DNA of 46,497 nucleotides from Dehalococcoidales bacterium (GCA_030690265.1 JAUYHA010000189.1:1-46497); one strand, 5' to 3'; counted from the stretch's first letter, positions 1 to 7,866 are shown. The notes: generated by a model from the sequence alone, not told the origin. Program-made: numbers and translations.

Positions 1-1
1 G

Positions 2-646
2 ATAAAGAACATCGACATCGTTACTGGTTTACTGCAAAGGCACTTCATCAAGAAAGATTCCCCCGTGCTTGGGCACGGAGCGGGGTTAGCGTTAGACTTG
101 GAGAACTCCTTGCGGAGGTCTAGCATCGAAACTCCTCGCTACGAATTCAAGCAGGGGCTTCTTAGTTTATCCTCAGGTCGAGAATACAGCAACGAAGTCG
201 TAAATAAGATTCTAGAAACCATATGTGGCATAGCAAACGTGGGGCCAGAGGCTGGAGGTTATATTTTCTTGGGCGTTGCTGACAAAAAAGAGGATGCAGA
301 AAAGATACGTAACTTGGACGGAGTAACTCCCATATCAGTGGGCCAACGATACGTGGTCGGCATAGACAGAGAGGTGTCCTTACTGAAGATAAGCCAAGCT
401 GAGTACGTCGAAAAGATATTGAATGCAATCAGGTCGTCGGAGTTGACTAAGACACTGAAGCAACAGGTTCTGGCAAAGATTGATGTCCCCATATACAAAG
501 GATGCTCCGTGATTAGATTAACGGTGCCTCCCCAGACGGAAATGTCCTTCCTGGGTAAGAAAGCCTTCGTGAGGAGTGGCTCTAGCACAGTTGAGGTTGC
601 CGGCCCCGATTTGGTAGCCATTAACAAATTATTCATGAAGAAGTAG
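2..646 (+). CDS. AlbA_2/Schlafen-type putative DNA-binding domain protein, 5'-truncated
   Basis: The reading frame is open from base 2 to the TAG at 644-646, so the true start lies left of the window; the GTG at 65 has no convincing SD and is probably internal. The visible part resembles the AlbA_2 (Schlafen-like) domain: an early E-F-K motif, a glycine-rich strand GYIFLGVADK following ICGIANVG, and near the C-terminus a VIRLTVPP strand followed by AFVRSGSST, the usual 'YIRxGSST' ending. Such domains occur in regulators and defence-associated proteins; the upstream domain that would define the role is not in the window. The domain call is moderately sure, the biological role is unknown. The next gene converges on it. 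Confidence 0.6.
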   Translation: MKNIDIVTGLLQRHFIKKDSPVLGHGAGLALDLENSLRRSSIETPRYEFKQGLLSLSSGREYSNEVVNKILETICGIANVGPEAGGYIFLGVADKKEDAEKIRNLDGVTPISVGQRYVVGIDREVSLLKISQAEYVEKILNAIRSSELTKTLKQQVLAKIDVPIYKGCSVIRLTVPPQTEMSFLGKKAFVRSGSSTVEVAGPDLVAINKLFMKK

Positions 647-965
647 ATCGGATGAGACAACTCGAAGTGCTGGTTTGTCGTTTGGCCGAGCAATGACCTA
701 CGCATAAGCGGCCTCGAAGGTGTCGAGTCTCCATAACGCTAAATACTAAGCTATATAGGGAACACCAGTTTAAAAGTCTTGGTTCTGCGTATTGTACAGT
801 ACCGCCCACCATACTGGACTCGAACCTTGACTTTACTCGCTCTACAGTATGCCCCTATAATACCAAGGAGAAAGCCTTAACAAAAGTTATACCTTTCATA
901 CCTCTCGGCCAAAGGAGAGGGGGAAGATTTTGGTAAGAGAGGCTCAGCCTCTCTTCGACTCTCCC
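647..965. other. Intergenic region without a gene; repeat remnant at its right end
   Basis: No supported ORF. Bases 650-890 are AT-richer than the genes and hold only a weak inverted repeat (ATACTG at 811-816 and CAGTAT at 845-850). Bases 901-962 resemble the double-hairpin intergenic repeat found elsewhere in the window: a degenerate first hairpin rich in GGAGAGGGGG, then a clear hairpin with arms AAGAGAGGC and GCCTCTCTT at 935-955. Confidence 0.5.
935..955. repeat. Hairpin of the GAGGGGC/GCCCCTC repeat family
   Basis: Perfect 9-bp stem (935-943 and 947-955) with a 3-nt loop. It lies just past the stop of the minus-strand radical SAM gene and could help end that transcript, but no strong T-run follows on either strand. 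Confidence 0.5.
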
Positions 966-1991
966 TTATGTAGTTGTCCTGAAATTAAGCTCCACACCGC
1001 AGAAACGGCATTTTGAACCATCCAGACCAACTACCCTGGTCTGATAGCCATGCCGCTCCACATTAAGCTTACCACAAGAATAGCAAACGGTGCCCTCGCT
1101 CTTATGCCCGGGGACATTACCTACATAGATAAACTTAAGACCGGCTTTTTGCCCGATATCAAAAGCATGCTCCAGAGTAGCTATGGGGGTGGGAGGTAAA
1201 TGACTCAGCAGGTAGTTGGGATAGAACCTGGTTACATGCCAGGGCGTCAGCTCCCCAATCTCAGCCACTATCCAGCGAGCAATACCCTCAAGCTGCAGGT
1301 CATCATCATTCATGGTGGGAATAATGTTGGTCACCACCTCAACATGCATCTGCCACTTGTTTTTAGCCCTTTTTGCGGTCTCAAGTATCTCTCGCCAGCG
1401 GGGTACTTTAGCCAGCTCACGGTAGAGGCGGTCCGAAAAACCCTTAATATCGACCCGCCAGGCATCCAGATATGGCCCGATAGTATCCAGGGCCTCGAAT
1501 GTGGAGTAGCCATTGGTGACATAGACGGTATAGAGATTGTTTTCCTTAGCCAGCCTGGCTGAATCAAGCGTATATTCAAGCCAGATAGCCGGTTCATTGT
1601 ATGTCCAGGCAATACCCTGGCACTGGTAGCGTTTAGCCAGCTCTATAGCCACCTGGGGTGGCATCTCCTGGCAGCCACGCTGCACCGTGCTGGTATCAAC
1701 AGAGGAAATTTCCCAGTTCTGGCAGTGCTTGCAATGAAAATTGCAACCCAGGGTACCTAAAGAGAAAGCCAGCGTACCGGGATAAAAGTGGAACAGGGGT
1801 TTCTTTTCAACAGGGTCAGCCGCCAGGGAGGAGACTATAGCGTAGTTTAAGTTATAGAGAGTTCCCTCCTTATTCTGATACATACCGCAGACGCCAAACT
1901 TCCCCACACCTATTTTACAGCGCCACTGACAGGTATGGCACTGAACTCTGGAACCGGACAGCTTTTCCTGGAGGAGTGCCTCTCGCATCAT
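966..1991 (-). CDS. amrS: AmmeMemoRadiSam-type radical SAM enzyme
   Basis: This 341-residue protein has the radical SAM cluster motif CNFHCKHC (C83, C87, C90), which binds the 4Fe-4S cluster that cleaves S-adenosylmethionine. An N-terminal Cys set (C18, C21, C25, C35) and a C-terminal pair of CxxC knuckles (CYSC and CRFC) match the AmrS family, usually encoded with Memo and AMMECR1 homologues; neither partner is in this window. The PLFHFYPG and GTLGCNFHC segments are typical of the family, and length is normal. The physiological substrate of the family is not settled, so no reaction is asserted. The ATG at 1991 is preceded by AAGGGG, and a TATAAT lies just upstream. It is monocistronic and isolated by repeats on both sides. 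Confidence 0.85.
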   Translation of the reverse strand: MMREALLQEKLSGSRVQCHTCQWRCKIGVGKFGVCGMYQNKEGTLYNLNYAIVSSLAADPVEKKPLFHFYPGTLAFSLGTLGCNFHCKHCQNWEISSVDTSTVQRGCQEMPPQVAIELAKRYQCQGIAWTYNEPAIWLEYTLDSARLAKENNLYTVYVTNGYSTFEALDTIGPYLDAWRVDIKGFSDRLYRELAKVPRWREILETAKRAKNKWQMHVEVVTNIIPTMNDDDLQLEGIARWIVAEIGELTPWHVTRFYPNYLLSHLPPTPIATLEHAFDIGQKAGLKFIYVGNVPGHKSEGTVCYSCGKLNVERHGYQTRVVGLDGSKCRFCGVELNFRTTT

Positions 1992-2006
1992 AGCCCCTTA
2001 AGTCAA

Positions 2007-2012
2007 TTATAC
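2007..2012 (-). promoter_or_regulatory. Putative -10 box for the radical SAM gene
   Basis: On the minus strand a TATAAT stands about 15 bases upstream of the ATG at 1991, followed by AAGGGG as ribosome binding site. No good -35 box is visible at the proper distance, so this is a weak call. Confidence 0.3.
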
Positions 2013-2070
2013 CATACTCGGTTTTTCACCATTATGGTAGCATATTAAAGATGGGGTTTGGCAACAACTG

Positions 2071-2243
2071 CCATTGCGAGCTTTTTCTGTCATTGCGAGG
2101 GGGCATAAGCCCCCCTGGCAATCTCTATAGATTTATTCATATAGATTGCCACGTCGCCCTTCCTCTGGAAGGATTCCTCGCAATGACACAGGGGGAAGGA
2201 TTGCCACGTCGCCCTTCCTCTGGAAGGATTCCTCGCAATGACA
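2071..2243. repeat. Intergenic CATTGCGAG/GGCAATC repeat cluster with a 45-bp direct duplication
   Basis: The motif CATTGCGAG opens two units (2072 and 2092), and two identical 45-base copies (2144-2188 and 2199-2243, period 55) start GATTGCCACGTCGCCC and end CCTCGCAATGACA. Each copy contains the palindromic core CTTCC-TCT-GGAAG and is bounded by inverted ends (GATTGCC and CAATGAC). The same family appears at 24290-24329. A 98-codon ORF across this cluster is a product of the repeat and not a gene. Confidence 0.8.
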
Positions 2244-2257
2244 AGGTGGAAAGCTAT

Positions 2258-2920
2258 TTACGCATACCAGTGCACAAAGTCATCCACCCCAATCCGGGTG
2301 CTGTGATAGGTGTTAAGCTTGGCTTCGGGGTCAGGATAGCCCATTGAGATGCCGATGATGAGCTTCTTCGTCGCTGGTAAACCCAGGAAATCACGCACCG
2401 CCTCGGAATAGCCGGTCAAAGCCAGTTGCAGGCAGGCTCCCAGGCCGGAAGCATGGGCGGCTAATACCAGACTCTGGGCAAACAGCCCCATATCAAAAAA
2501 CGATGACATACCAAGCGCGCCGTCCATAAAGAGGAACAAAGCACAGGGAGCGCCAAAGAACTGAAGCCCCCGCAGCCGTAGTTCCAGCCTCTGCTCCTGG
2601 TCGGCACGGTCTATGCCGAGAGTCTTAAAGCGGTTGGCGCTGTGCTCCCTGAACCGCTGCTCCATTTCCGGCGGCCAGTTGTCTGTTGACGACATATCCG
2701 ATTTCTCAGATGCCCCTGATTTTGCCAGGTCACAGAGAATCTTGCTCAGCTCTTCCTTCTTCTTACCGGTTACCACGGCTACCTGCCAGGGCTGGGTGTT
2801 TGAAGTAGAAGGGCTTTTTTTCGCCGCCTCCAGAATGTTTCTTATTGTTTCTTCAGGAATAGGGGTAGGCTTAAAGCCACGTATGCTTCTCCTGTTTTTG
2901 ATTCCTTCCAGTAATTCCAT
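2258..2920 (-). CDS. Nitroreductase family FMN-dependent oxidoreductase
   Basis: Of the two candidate ATGs, the one at 2920 is chosen because GGAGGTG stands 6 bases before it; the ATG at 2938 would place that SD inside the gene. The 220-residue product starts MELLEGIKNRRSIRGF, with the N-R-R-S-I-R FMN-phosphate binding motif, followed by AAKKSPSTSNTQPW, a nitroreductase signature, and ends with GLPATKKLIIGISMGYP, which fits the family's flavin site. Members use NAD(P)H to reduce nitro groups, quinones or flavins, or act as dehalogenases or cofactor-synthesis enzymes; substrate cannot be deduced. It lies 38 bases downstream of purQ on the same strand, so it may be read from the purine operon. 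Confidence 0.85.
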   Translation of the reverse strand: MELLEGIKNRRSIRGFKPTPIPEETIRNILEAAKKSPSTSNTQPWQVAVVTGKKKEELSKILCDLAKSGASEKSDMSSTDNWPPEMEQRFREHSANRFKTLGIDRADQEQRLELRLRGLQFFGAPCALFLFMDGALGMSSFFDMGLFAQSLVLAAHASGLGACLQLALTGYSEAVRDFLGLPATKKLIIGISMGYPDPEAKLNTYHSTRIGVDDFVHWYA

Positions 2921-2958
2921 TGCTTTCACCTCCAGCATTTGTATTGAGTCCGTTTATC

Positions 2959-3732
2959 TCACAATCTCTCAGCCCAGTCTAGCGCATTTTGAAAGATTTT
3001 AAAACCGTCCCCGTACTTTCTGGCGCCAAGCCTCGTCCACTGCGGGTGCTGGGTGCCCCGGATGTGACGCTCGGGGTGGGGCATCAATCCGAAGACCCGT
3101 CCTGAAGCATCACAGATGCCGGCAATGTCAGCCACCGAGCCATTGGGATTAGAGGGATAGCCGGCGCCTGTGCCTCCAGACTCGTCAGTATAAAGCAGGG
3201 CCATATTTAATTCTGACAATACCCCGTTAAGGACAACCAGTTTGCCTTCACCGTGAGCCACCGGCAGGTACAATCTTTCTATGCCCCTGGTGAAAATGCA
3301 AGGGCTTCGCTCGGGCACGACCAGATGAACCCACCGGCATTCAAATTTACCCGAATCATTGGTCGCCAGGGTTAATCCGGGCAGGACTTCTTTCCCCGGC
3401 TCCGGGAGAAATCCGGCCTTGACCAGCACCTGAAAGCCATTGCAGATGCCCAGAATCAGCTTGCCGTCCTCAATAAACCTCACTATGTCTTCGCCAAGTT
3501 TTTGTCTCAGCTCGTTTGCCAGCACCTTACCGGCAGCAATATCATCACCGTAGGTAAAGCCGCCGGGAATAACCATTATCCGGTAGTCAGCCAGACGCTC
3601 TTCACCACGAATCAACTGGTTAACATGAACCAGGGATACTTCTGCTCCAGCCTGGCGGAAAGCAAACACAGTTTCAGCGTCACAGTTTGTCCCCGACGCC
3701 CGTAGTATTAGCGTTCTAACCTTACTCGCCAT
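2959..3732 (-). CDS. purQ: Phosphoribosylformylglycinamidine synthase, glutaminase subunit (FGAM synthase I)
   Basis: PurQ supplies ammonia from glutamine to PurL in the fourth step of purine synthesis (FGAR to FGAM). The 257-residue protein is a class I glutamine amidotransferase: the oxyanion strand VIPGGFTYGDD, nucleophile C97 in GICNGFQ, and the catalytic pair H219 and E221 in MPHPERH are all present. It is longer than the roughly 227-residue Bacillus type, like the PurQ forms that work with large PurL proteins. It lies downstream of purL on the same strand, separated by a 263-base gap holding two repeats. The ATG at 3732 is preferred because the protein starts directly with the first beta strand (KVRTLILRASGTN). 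Confidence 0.95.
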   Translation of the reverse strand: MASKVRTLILRASGTNCDAETVFAFRQAGAEVSLVHVNQLIRGEERLADYRIMVIPGGFTYGDDIAAGKVLANELRQKLGEDIVRFIEDGKLILGICNGFQVLVKAGFLPEPGKEVLPGLTLATNDSGKFECRWVHLVVPERSPCIFTRGIERLYLPVAHGEGKLVVLNGVLSELNMALLYTDESGGTGAGYPSNPNGSVADIAGICDASGRVFGLMPHPERHIRGTQHPQWTRLGARKYGDGFKIFQNALDWAERL

Positions 3733-3806
3733 CTCTCAACCTTTATAGTTGTAGCCCTATCCCCCTTAATGAGGCTGTCCGAAAACACCACCCCAAAACC
3801 CACTCT

Positions 3807-3898
3807 GTCATTCCCGCGAAGCTTGTCCCGTACTTGATACGGGAGCGGGAATCCAGCATTACCGCCCCATCTGGATTCCGTGTCAAGCACGGAATGAC
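3807..3898. repeat. MITE/REP-like palindromic repeat (GTCATTCC family)
   Basis: The element is bounded by inverted ends (GTCATTCC at 3807 and GGAATGAC at 3891-3898). It contains inner hairpins CCCGTACTTGATACGGG and TCCGTGTCAAGCACGGA and paired GGAATCCAG/CTGGATTCC arms. Relatives occur at 8579-8648, 35030-35099, 46198-46311 and 46392-46460. No ORF of significance lies in it. It sits between purL and purQ and may affect coupling of their expression. Confidence 0.8.
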
Positions 3899-3904
3899 AA
3901 TTTT

Positions 3905-3955
3905 CAGACAATCTCAGGGGTTTTCTTAAGAGGGGCTTCGCTCCTCTTCAACTCC
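3905..3955. repeat. Hairpin of the GAGGGGC/GCTCCTC repeat family
   Basis: The hairpin AAGAGGGGCTTCGCTCCTCTT followed by CAACTCCCTG repeats the 3' half of the double-hairpin element seen at 6635-6695, 10765-10830 and 17857-17913. It lies 40 bases past the purL stop. Confidence 0.6.
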
Positions 3956-3995
3956 CTGTTCGCGTCATTTTTCTTAAAACTCGAGCCTTCTCCGA

Positions 3996-6938
3996 TTACC
4001 ACCTGAGCGGTCTCTGCCAGGCTTCTTTAAGCTCAGCCAGAGAAGCATCAACAATCTTTCTGCCGCTTAGTCCGTAAATTTCCAGCCTTTCAGTATCAGT
4101 AGTTCGACCGATGGCGGCAAAGGGAGTGCCGCTCAATGTCTTTTCAAACTCTTCTTTATTCTCCGGGGCTACTTCAACCAGAAAACGACTGTTTGATTCC
4201 GAGAAAAGTAAAAAGTCATCTCTGTCCATTGGTTCACCCAGGGGAACAGCTTTCAAATCTGCCGTTGCCCCCAGTCCCCCGGCAAAAGCCATCTCAGCAA
4301 GGGCGACGCCGATACCACCCTCGCTACAGTCGTGGCAGGCTCTCACCAGGCATTTCTTTGTCGCCATACTCAGGCTGTTCATCAAATCCCGGGCATGTTT
4401 AAGGTCAACCTTAGGTACACTATTACCCACAAAACCATGAGTTCTAAAGTATTCAGAGCCGCCAAGCTCATTTTGAGTAGTGCCGACAAGATAGACCAGG
4501 TTTCCCACCTGTTTAAAATCCATTGATACCGCCTGAGCTGAGTCTTCCATAATGCCGATGGCAGAGATGAGCAGGGTGTGGGGAATGTTGACGGTTACCC
4601 CTTCCTGTTCAAACTCGTTGTAGAGGCTGTCTTTGCCGGAAATGAACGGGGTGCCGTAGGCAAGAGCACTATCGTAGCATGCCTGAGCCGCCCGGACTAA
4701 AGCCCCCAGCATTTCCGGCTGGTCGGTATTACCCCAGCAGAAATTGTCCAGCAGGGCTACCCTGTCCAGATTACCGCCCACAGCCACAATCTGCCTCAGA
4801 GCTTCGTCAACAGCCGAGGCCGCCATCCAGTAGGGGTCTATCTCGCCATATTTGGGATTTATGCCATTGGAGACGATTACCCCCTTTTCGGAATCGAGAA
4901 CAGGCTTGATGATAGCGGCATCGCCCGGACCATCACTATTCTTACCGACCAACGGTTTGAGAACACTGCCCCCCTGCACCTCGTGGTCATACTGGCGTAT
5001 CACCCATTCCTTACTGCAGACATTCCAGGAGCCGAGAAGGGCAAGCAGAGCCTCTCTCAAATCCGCAGGACAGACAAAGTCAGGTTCGATAAAGACGGGT
5101 TGTTGCCACACCGCCTCTCTTACCAGCGGTGGACGACCACCGTGAAGGAACTCCATGCTCAGGTCGCCAACCAGATTCCCCTGGTAGAAAAGGCGGAGCC
5201 GCCGGTCGCCGGTAAATTCCCCGATGACAGCGGCTTCTACATCTTCACGGGCAAAAAGGCTCTTCAGCTCTTCAAGACTTTCAGGGGGAACGGCAAGCAA
5301 CATCCTCTCTTGAGACTCGGAGACCCACATCTCCGAGTAGGATAGCCCGGCATATTTTAAGGGAACCTTATCCAGGTCAACACGCACCCCGGTTTCCTCA
5401 GCCATCTCACCTACTGCCGAGGAAAGCCCGCCGCCACCACAGTCAGTTATCCGGCGATAAAGCCCGCGGTCTCTAGCTTGCATCAGGACATCAATAACCT
5501 TCTTCTCCACAATAGGATTACCAATCTGGACGGAAGTATAGGAAACTGAGCTTGATTCTTCGGTGAGCCGTTCCGAAGCAAAGGTAACACCGTGAATGCC
5601 ATCACGCCCGGTTCTACCCCCGACTAGTACCACCAGGTCACCAGGCTTCTGCTGACCTCGGCGGCCAAGGTCTTTTGGCATCAGTGCCAGCGTGCCGCAG
5701 TAGACAAGCGGGTTGGCAGTGTAGCGTTCATCAAAGAGGATGGCACCGTTGAGAGTAGGAATTCCCAGGCGGTTGGCATAATCTGCCACCCCGGCCCTGA
5801 CCCCCTTGAAAATACGGCGGGGATGTAAAACCCCCTTTGGCAGTTTTTCATCGGGAAGGTCAGGAGGCCCGAAGCAGAATACATCCGTATTCAAGATTGG
5901 CTTGGCACCCAGGCCGGTACCCAGCGGGTCACGAACCACCCCGCCTATCCCGGTAGCCGCACCTCCGTAGGGTTCAACAGCGGAGGGGTGATTGTGAGTT
6001 TCAACCTTGAAACAGAGCGCCCAGCGCCCGTCAAAATCAATCACCCCGGCATTATCATCAAAAACGGAGATGCACCAGGGTTTAGCCAGCTCCTGGGTTG
6101 CCTTCATAATGGTACTCCTGAGCAGGTTATCAATGGTTTTCCCGCCAAAGGAGATTTTGGCTTTGAAGGTCTTGTGGACGCAGTGCTCGGACCAGGTTTG
6201 AGCCAGTGTTTCAAGCTCGACATCAGCAGGGTTACGCCCCTGCTTGCGATAGTAGGCGACTATAGCTTGAAGCTCATCGTCAGTGAAGCCGAACTGCCGC
6301 CTGACTTCAGAAAGAGCGGCGGCATCCATTTCCAGAAGGCTCACCCGCTCCAGGCTGAAGTCATACTGAGGATTTTCCGGAAAGGCGGATTGCTCTCGCC
6401 TGACCACGTGCTGGATAATCGGATTTACCAGCAGCCGGCTATTGATGACTTCCTGACTCTTTTCATCCAGGTGCCCATGGAGTAAATAGCCTTTGGCGGT
6501 TTTAACCGCCCTGACGCCACTGATACCCAAATCCCGGACCGCTTTCATGACGGTGCCTTCGACCGGGTCAGCGACACCGGCATTATAAGCCACCTCAACA
6601 GAATGAAGTTCTTTACTAACCTCACCCCCTCTATCCCCCTCTCCTTGATAAGGAGAGGGGGAAGAATTAGGGGTGAAGGGGCGAAGCCCCTTCACCCTTC
6701 CCCTAACATCAACGGAGGGAGTAAGATAGCGATAGTCCTGAGTCACCGGGTCAGCCAGAAGCTGGCGACAAATTATATCCAGTTCTTCAGTTGTCAAGTC
6801 CGCATCCAGCCAGTAAATGTCCACAACACGAACCTGAGAGACGGTGGTTATGCCCAGGTCATGTATATCCCTGACCAGACCAAGCCCCCTGGCATCCGGC
6901 AAATGGCTTTTCAAACGAACTTCTATCCTGTGCATCAT
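3996..6938 (-). CDS. purL: FGAM synthase, PurL with two N-terminal PurS-like domains
   Basis: This 980-residue enzyme makes FGAM from FGAR, ATP and ammonia delivered by PurQ. Residues about 3-70 and 112-180 each resemble PurS (the small bridging subunit: 'LG...V..VR' helix and strand pattern), so the PurS function seems built in as a tandem. The catalytic part follows: TWSEHCVHKTF, the ATP-binding VETHNHPSAVEPYGGAATG, and a second AIRS-like half with FISGKDSLYNEF and ACHDCSEGG. Residues about 81-108, between the two PurS-like domains, are encoded by an intergenic-type double hairpin (6615-6698) inserted in frame; this is odd and probably a tolerated linker. The start is ATG at 6938 or 6935 with AAAGGG upstream. 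Confidence 0.95.
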   Translation of the reverse strand: MMHRIEVRLKSHLPDARGLGLVRDIHDLGITTVSQVRVVDIYWLDADLTTEELDIICRQLLADPVTQDYRYLTPSVDVRGRVKGLRPFTPNSSPSPYQGEGDRGGEVSKELHSVEVAYNAGVADPVEGTVMKAVRDLGISGVRAVKTAKGYLLHGHLDEKSQEVINSRLLVNPIIQHVVRREQSAFPENPQYDFSLERVSLLEMDAAALSEVRRQFGFTDDELQAIVAYYRKQGRNPADVELETLAQTWSEHCVHKTFKAKISFGGKTIDNLLRSTIMKATQELAKPWCISVFDDNAGVIDFDGRWALCFKVETHNHPSAVEPYGGAATGIGGVVRDPLGTGLGAKPILNTDVFCFGPPDLPDEKLPKGVLHPRRIFKGVRAGVADYANRLGIPTLNGAILFDERYTANPLVYCGTLALMPKDLGRRGQQKPGDLVVLVGGRTGRDGIHGVTFASERLTEESSSVSYTSVQIGNPIVEKKVIDVLMQARDRGLYRRITDCGGGGLSSAVGEMAEETGVRVDLDKVPLKYAGLSYSEMWVSESQERMLLAVPPESLEELKSLFAREDVEAAVIGEFTGDRRLRLFYQGNLVGDLSMEFLHGGRPPLVREAVWQQPVFIEPDFVCPADLREALLALLGSWNVCSKEWVIRQYDHEVQGGSVLKPLVGKNSDGPGDAAIIKPVLDSEKGVIVSNGINPKYGEIDPYWMAASAVDEALRQIVAVGGNLDRVALLDNFCWGNTDQPEMLGALVRAAQACYDSALAYGTPFISGKDSLYNEFEQEGVTVNIPHTLLISAIGIMEDSAQAVSMDFKQVGNLVYLVGTTQNELGGSEYFRTHGFVGNSVPKVDLKHARDLMNSLSMATKKCLVRACHDCSEGGIGVALAEMAFAGGLGATADLKAVPLGEPMDRDDFLLFSESNSRFLVEVAPENKEEFEKTLSGTPFAAIGRTTDTERLEIYGLSGRKIVDASLAELKEAWQRPLRW
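6615..6698. repeat. Double-hairpin repeat inserted in frame within purL
   Basis: A perfect 12-bp stem (6635-6646 with 6650-6661, loop GAT) is followed by a perfect 10-bp stem (6673-6682 with 6686-6695, loop GAA). The same two-hairpin plan, with CTCTCCTT or TTCCCTTA arms and then a GGGGC-GCCCC hairpin, is found in non-coding gaps at 10765-10830 and 17857-17913. Here it encodes about 28 residues of Pro/Ser/Gly-rich linker. Confidence 0.85.
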
Positions 6939-6968
6939 AGATACCCTTTAATAATTATATAATATTAA

Positions 6969-6986
6969 AGGGGGCTGATGCCCCCT
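6969..6986 (-). terminator. Possible attenuator or terminator between yqeY and purL
   Basis: Arms GGGGGC and GCCCCC with loop TGAT form a 7-bp stem including the flanking A-T pair. Read on the minus strand it is followed by TTTAATATT, which resembles a short U-rich tail, about 45 bases past the yqeY stop and 30 before purL. It could reduce read-through into purL; it may equally be a repeat remnant. Confidence 0.35.
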
Positions 6987-7032
6987 GATTCAATATTTCT
7001 GGATTTTCTTCTCCAAATCTGCTGCATAGCAC

Positions 7033-7485
7033 CTACGAACTAAGTAATTCAGTGACTACCTCATTTATCTCCCGCCCGTCTGCCTTACCTTTAAGCTGGG
7101 CGATAAGCCTGGGCATAACCTTACCTTTATCGCCAGGCCCCTGTGCCCCAACTTCTTCAATAATCCGGCGGGCTTCAGCCATAACCTCATCCCGTGTTAT
7201 CTGCTTGGGCAGATATTCCTGAAGGACAGCCATCTCCGCTTCTTCCCGAGCCACCAGGTCCGGGCGATTTCCCTGTTTGAAGGCTTCTATACTTTCCTGG
7301 TGCTGCCTGGCTTCTTTGGCAATAACACCGAGGATATCACTCTTCTCCAAATCACCTTGCCGGGCGATTTCAGCATTCCTTACAGCGGACAGTACCAACC
7401 GGATAACCGAACGCCGCACCGTATCCCCGTTCCTCATCGCCTGCTTGAGGTCATCATTTAGCTTTTCTTTTAAGTTTGCTTCCAT
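7033..7485 (-). CDS. yqeY: GatB/YqeY domain protein
   Basis: The 150-residue protein matches the YqeY family in length and pattern: N-terminal helix LKEKLNDDLKQAMRNGD, the RLVLSAVRNAEI helix, EARQHQESIEAFKQGNR, EYLPKQITRDEV and the C-terminal GKVMPRLIAQLKGKADGREIN motif. The fold is the tRNA-binding tail domain of GatB, so a role near aminoacyl-tRNA or translation is suspected; the family's precise function is not established. It follows rpsU by 29 bases on the same strand, a very common pairing, and shares its promoter. The ATG at 7485 is the natural start. Confidence 0.92.
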   Translation of the reverse strand: MEANLKEKLNDDLKQAMRNGDTVRRSVIRLVLSAVRNAEIARQGDLEKSDILGVIAKEARQHQESIEAFKQGNRPDLVAREEAEMAVLQEYLPKQITRDEVMAEARRIIEEVGAQGPGDKGKVMPRLIAQLKGKADGREINEVVTELLSS

Positions 7486-7514
7486 TTTAAAACCTGCCTC
7501 AAAACGCTTTTTCG

Positions 7515-7703
7515 CTACTTTCTGGATGCTCTAGCTGATTTGCGCTTCTTGACGGCTTCTTTACGCTTGCGCTTTACACTGGGCTTCTCAAAGTATTCCC
7601 TGTGGCGCACCTCGAACAAAATACCATCCTGCTGCACCCTTCTGTTAAAGCGCTTGAGCAAACTCTCAAAAGGCTCGTTGGCACCCGGTACCACAACAGT
7701 CAC
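7515..7703 (-). CDS. rpsU: 30S ribosomal protein S21
   Basis: The 62-residue product has the S21 pattern: TVVVPGANEPFESLLKRFNRRVQ, then G-I-L-F-E-V-R-H-R-E-Y-F-E-K-P-S, and a strongly basic tail rich in K and R. S21 helps base-pairing of mRNA with the 16S 3' end on the small subunit. The start is GTG at 7703, fixed by a strong AAGGAGGT on the minus strand 10 bases upstream. It is the first gene of the rpsU-yqeY(-purL-purQ) unit, and its promoter is shared back to back with that of the XRE regulator. Confidence 0.95.
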   Translation of the reverse strand: MTVVVPGANEPFESLLKRFNRRVQQDGILFEVRHREYFEKPSVKRKRKEAVKKRKSARASRK

Positions 7704-7775
7704 CTATAATCCACCTCCTTCCTGCCCGTTTATAACGGCTCAAATACTTTTGTACTAAATAATAATAGCACCATT

Positions 7776-7803
7776 ATTTTAATTACTCAAACCGCTCTGT
7801 CAA
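7776..7803 (-). promoter_or_regulatory. Sigma-A-type promoter of rpsU
   Basis: On the minus strand TTGACA (7798-7803) is followed after 16 bases by TAAAAT (7776-7781), leaving a leader of about 65 bases before the GTG. Its -35 box lies inside one arm of the inverted repeat 7799-7807/7826-7834, opposite the -35 box of the divergent XRE gene. Confidence 0.6.
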
Positions 7804-7834
7804 GTTATTTCAATTTTGCCAATTTTAACTTGAC
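7799..7834. promoter_or_regulatory. Inverted repeat joining the two divergent -35 boxes
   Basis: GTCAAGTTA at 7799-7807 and TAACTTGAC at 7826-7834 are perfect inverse complements with an 18-base centre. Each arm contains most of one -35 hexamer, so one protein bound here could affect both promoters. Confidence 0.5.
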
Positions 7835-7858
7835 ATTTGCCACCTGGCAAATTATAAT
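7830..7858 (+). promoter_or_regulatory. Consensus promoter of the XRE regulator, predicted leaderless transcript
   Basis: TTGACA (7830-7835), exactly 17 bases, TATAAT (7853-7858): a perfect sigma-A consensus. The expected start of transcription, 7 or so bases on, falls at about 7865-7867, and the GTG start codon is at 7867. No ribosome binding site is present, so the mRNA should begin at or within two bases of the start codon. Confidence 0.75.
7836..7851. promoter_or_regulatory. Putative operator filling the promoter spacer
   Basis: TTTGCCA-CC-TGGCAAA is a perfect 7-bp inverted repeat that occupies 16 of the 17 spacer bases between the -35 and -10 boxes. A further half-site TTTGCCA stands at 7815-7821, exactly 21 bases (two helical turns) upstream. 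This is the layout of an autorepressor site, and the adjacent XRE protein is the obvious candidate. Confidence 0.6.
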
Positions 7859-7866
7859 TTTAATTT

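Noticed and set aside
785-860. tRNA-like stretch on the minus strand (GGACTCGAACC at 816-826 looks like a T-loop complement)
   Set aside because: The T-stem does not pair (ACTGG against CCTTG), and no acceptor or anticodon arm could be drawn.
2051-2347. 98-codon plus-strand frame
   Set aside because: Most of it is the CATTGCGAG repeat cluster, and it runs into the nitroreductase gene on the other strand.
3708-3911. 67-codon minus-strand frame between purL and purQ
   Set aside because: It consists of a palindromic repeat element and has no coding character.
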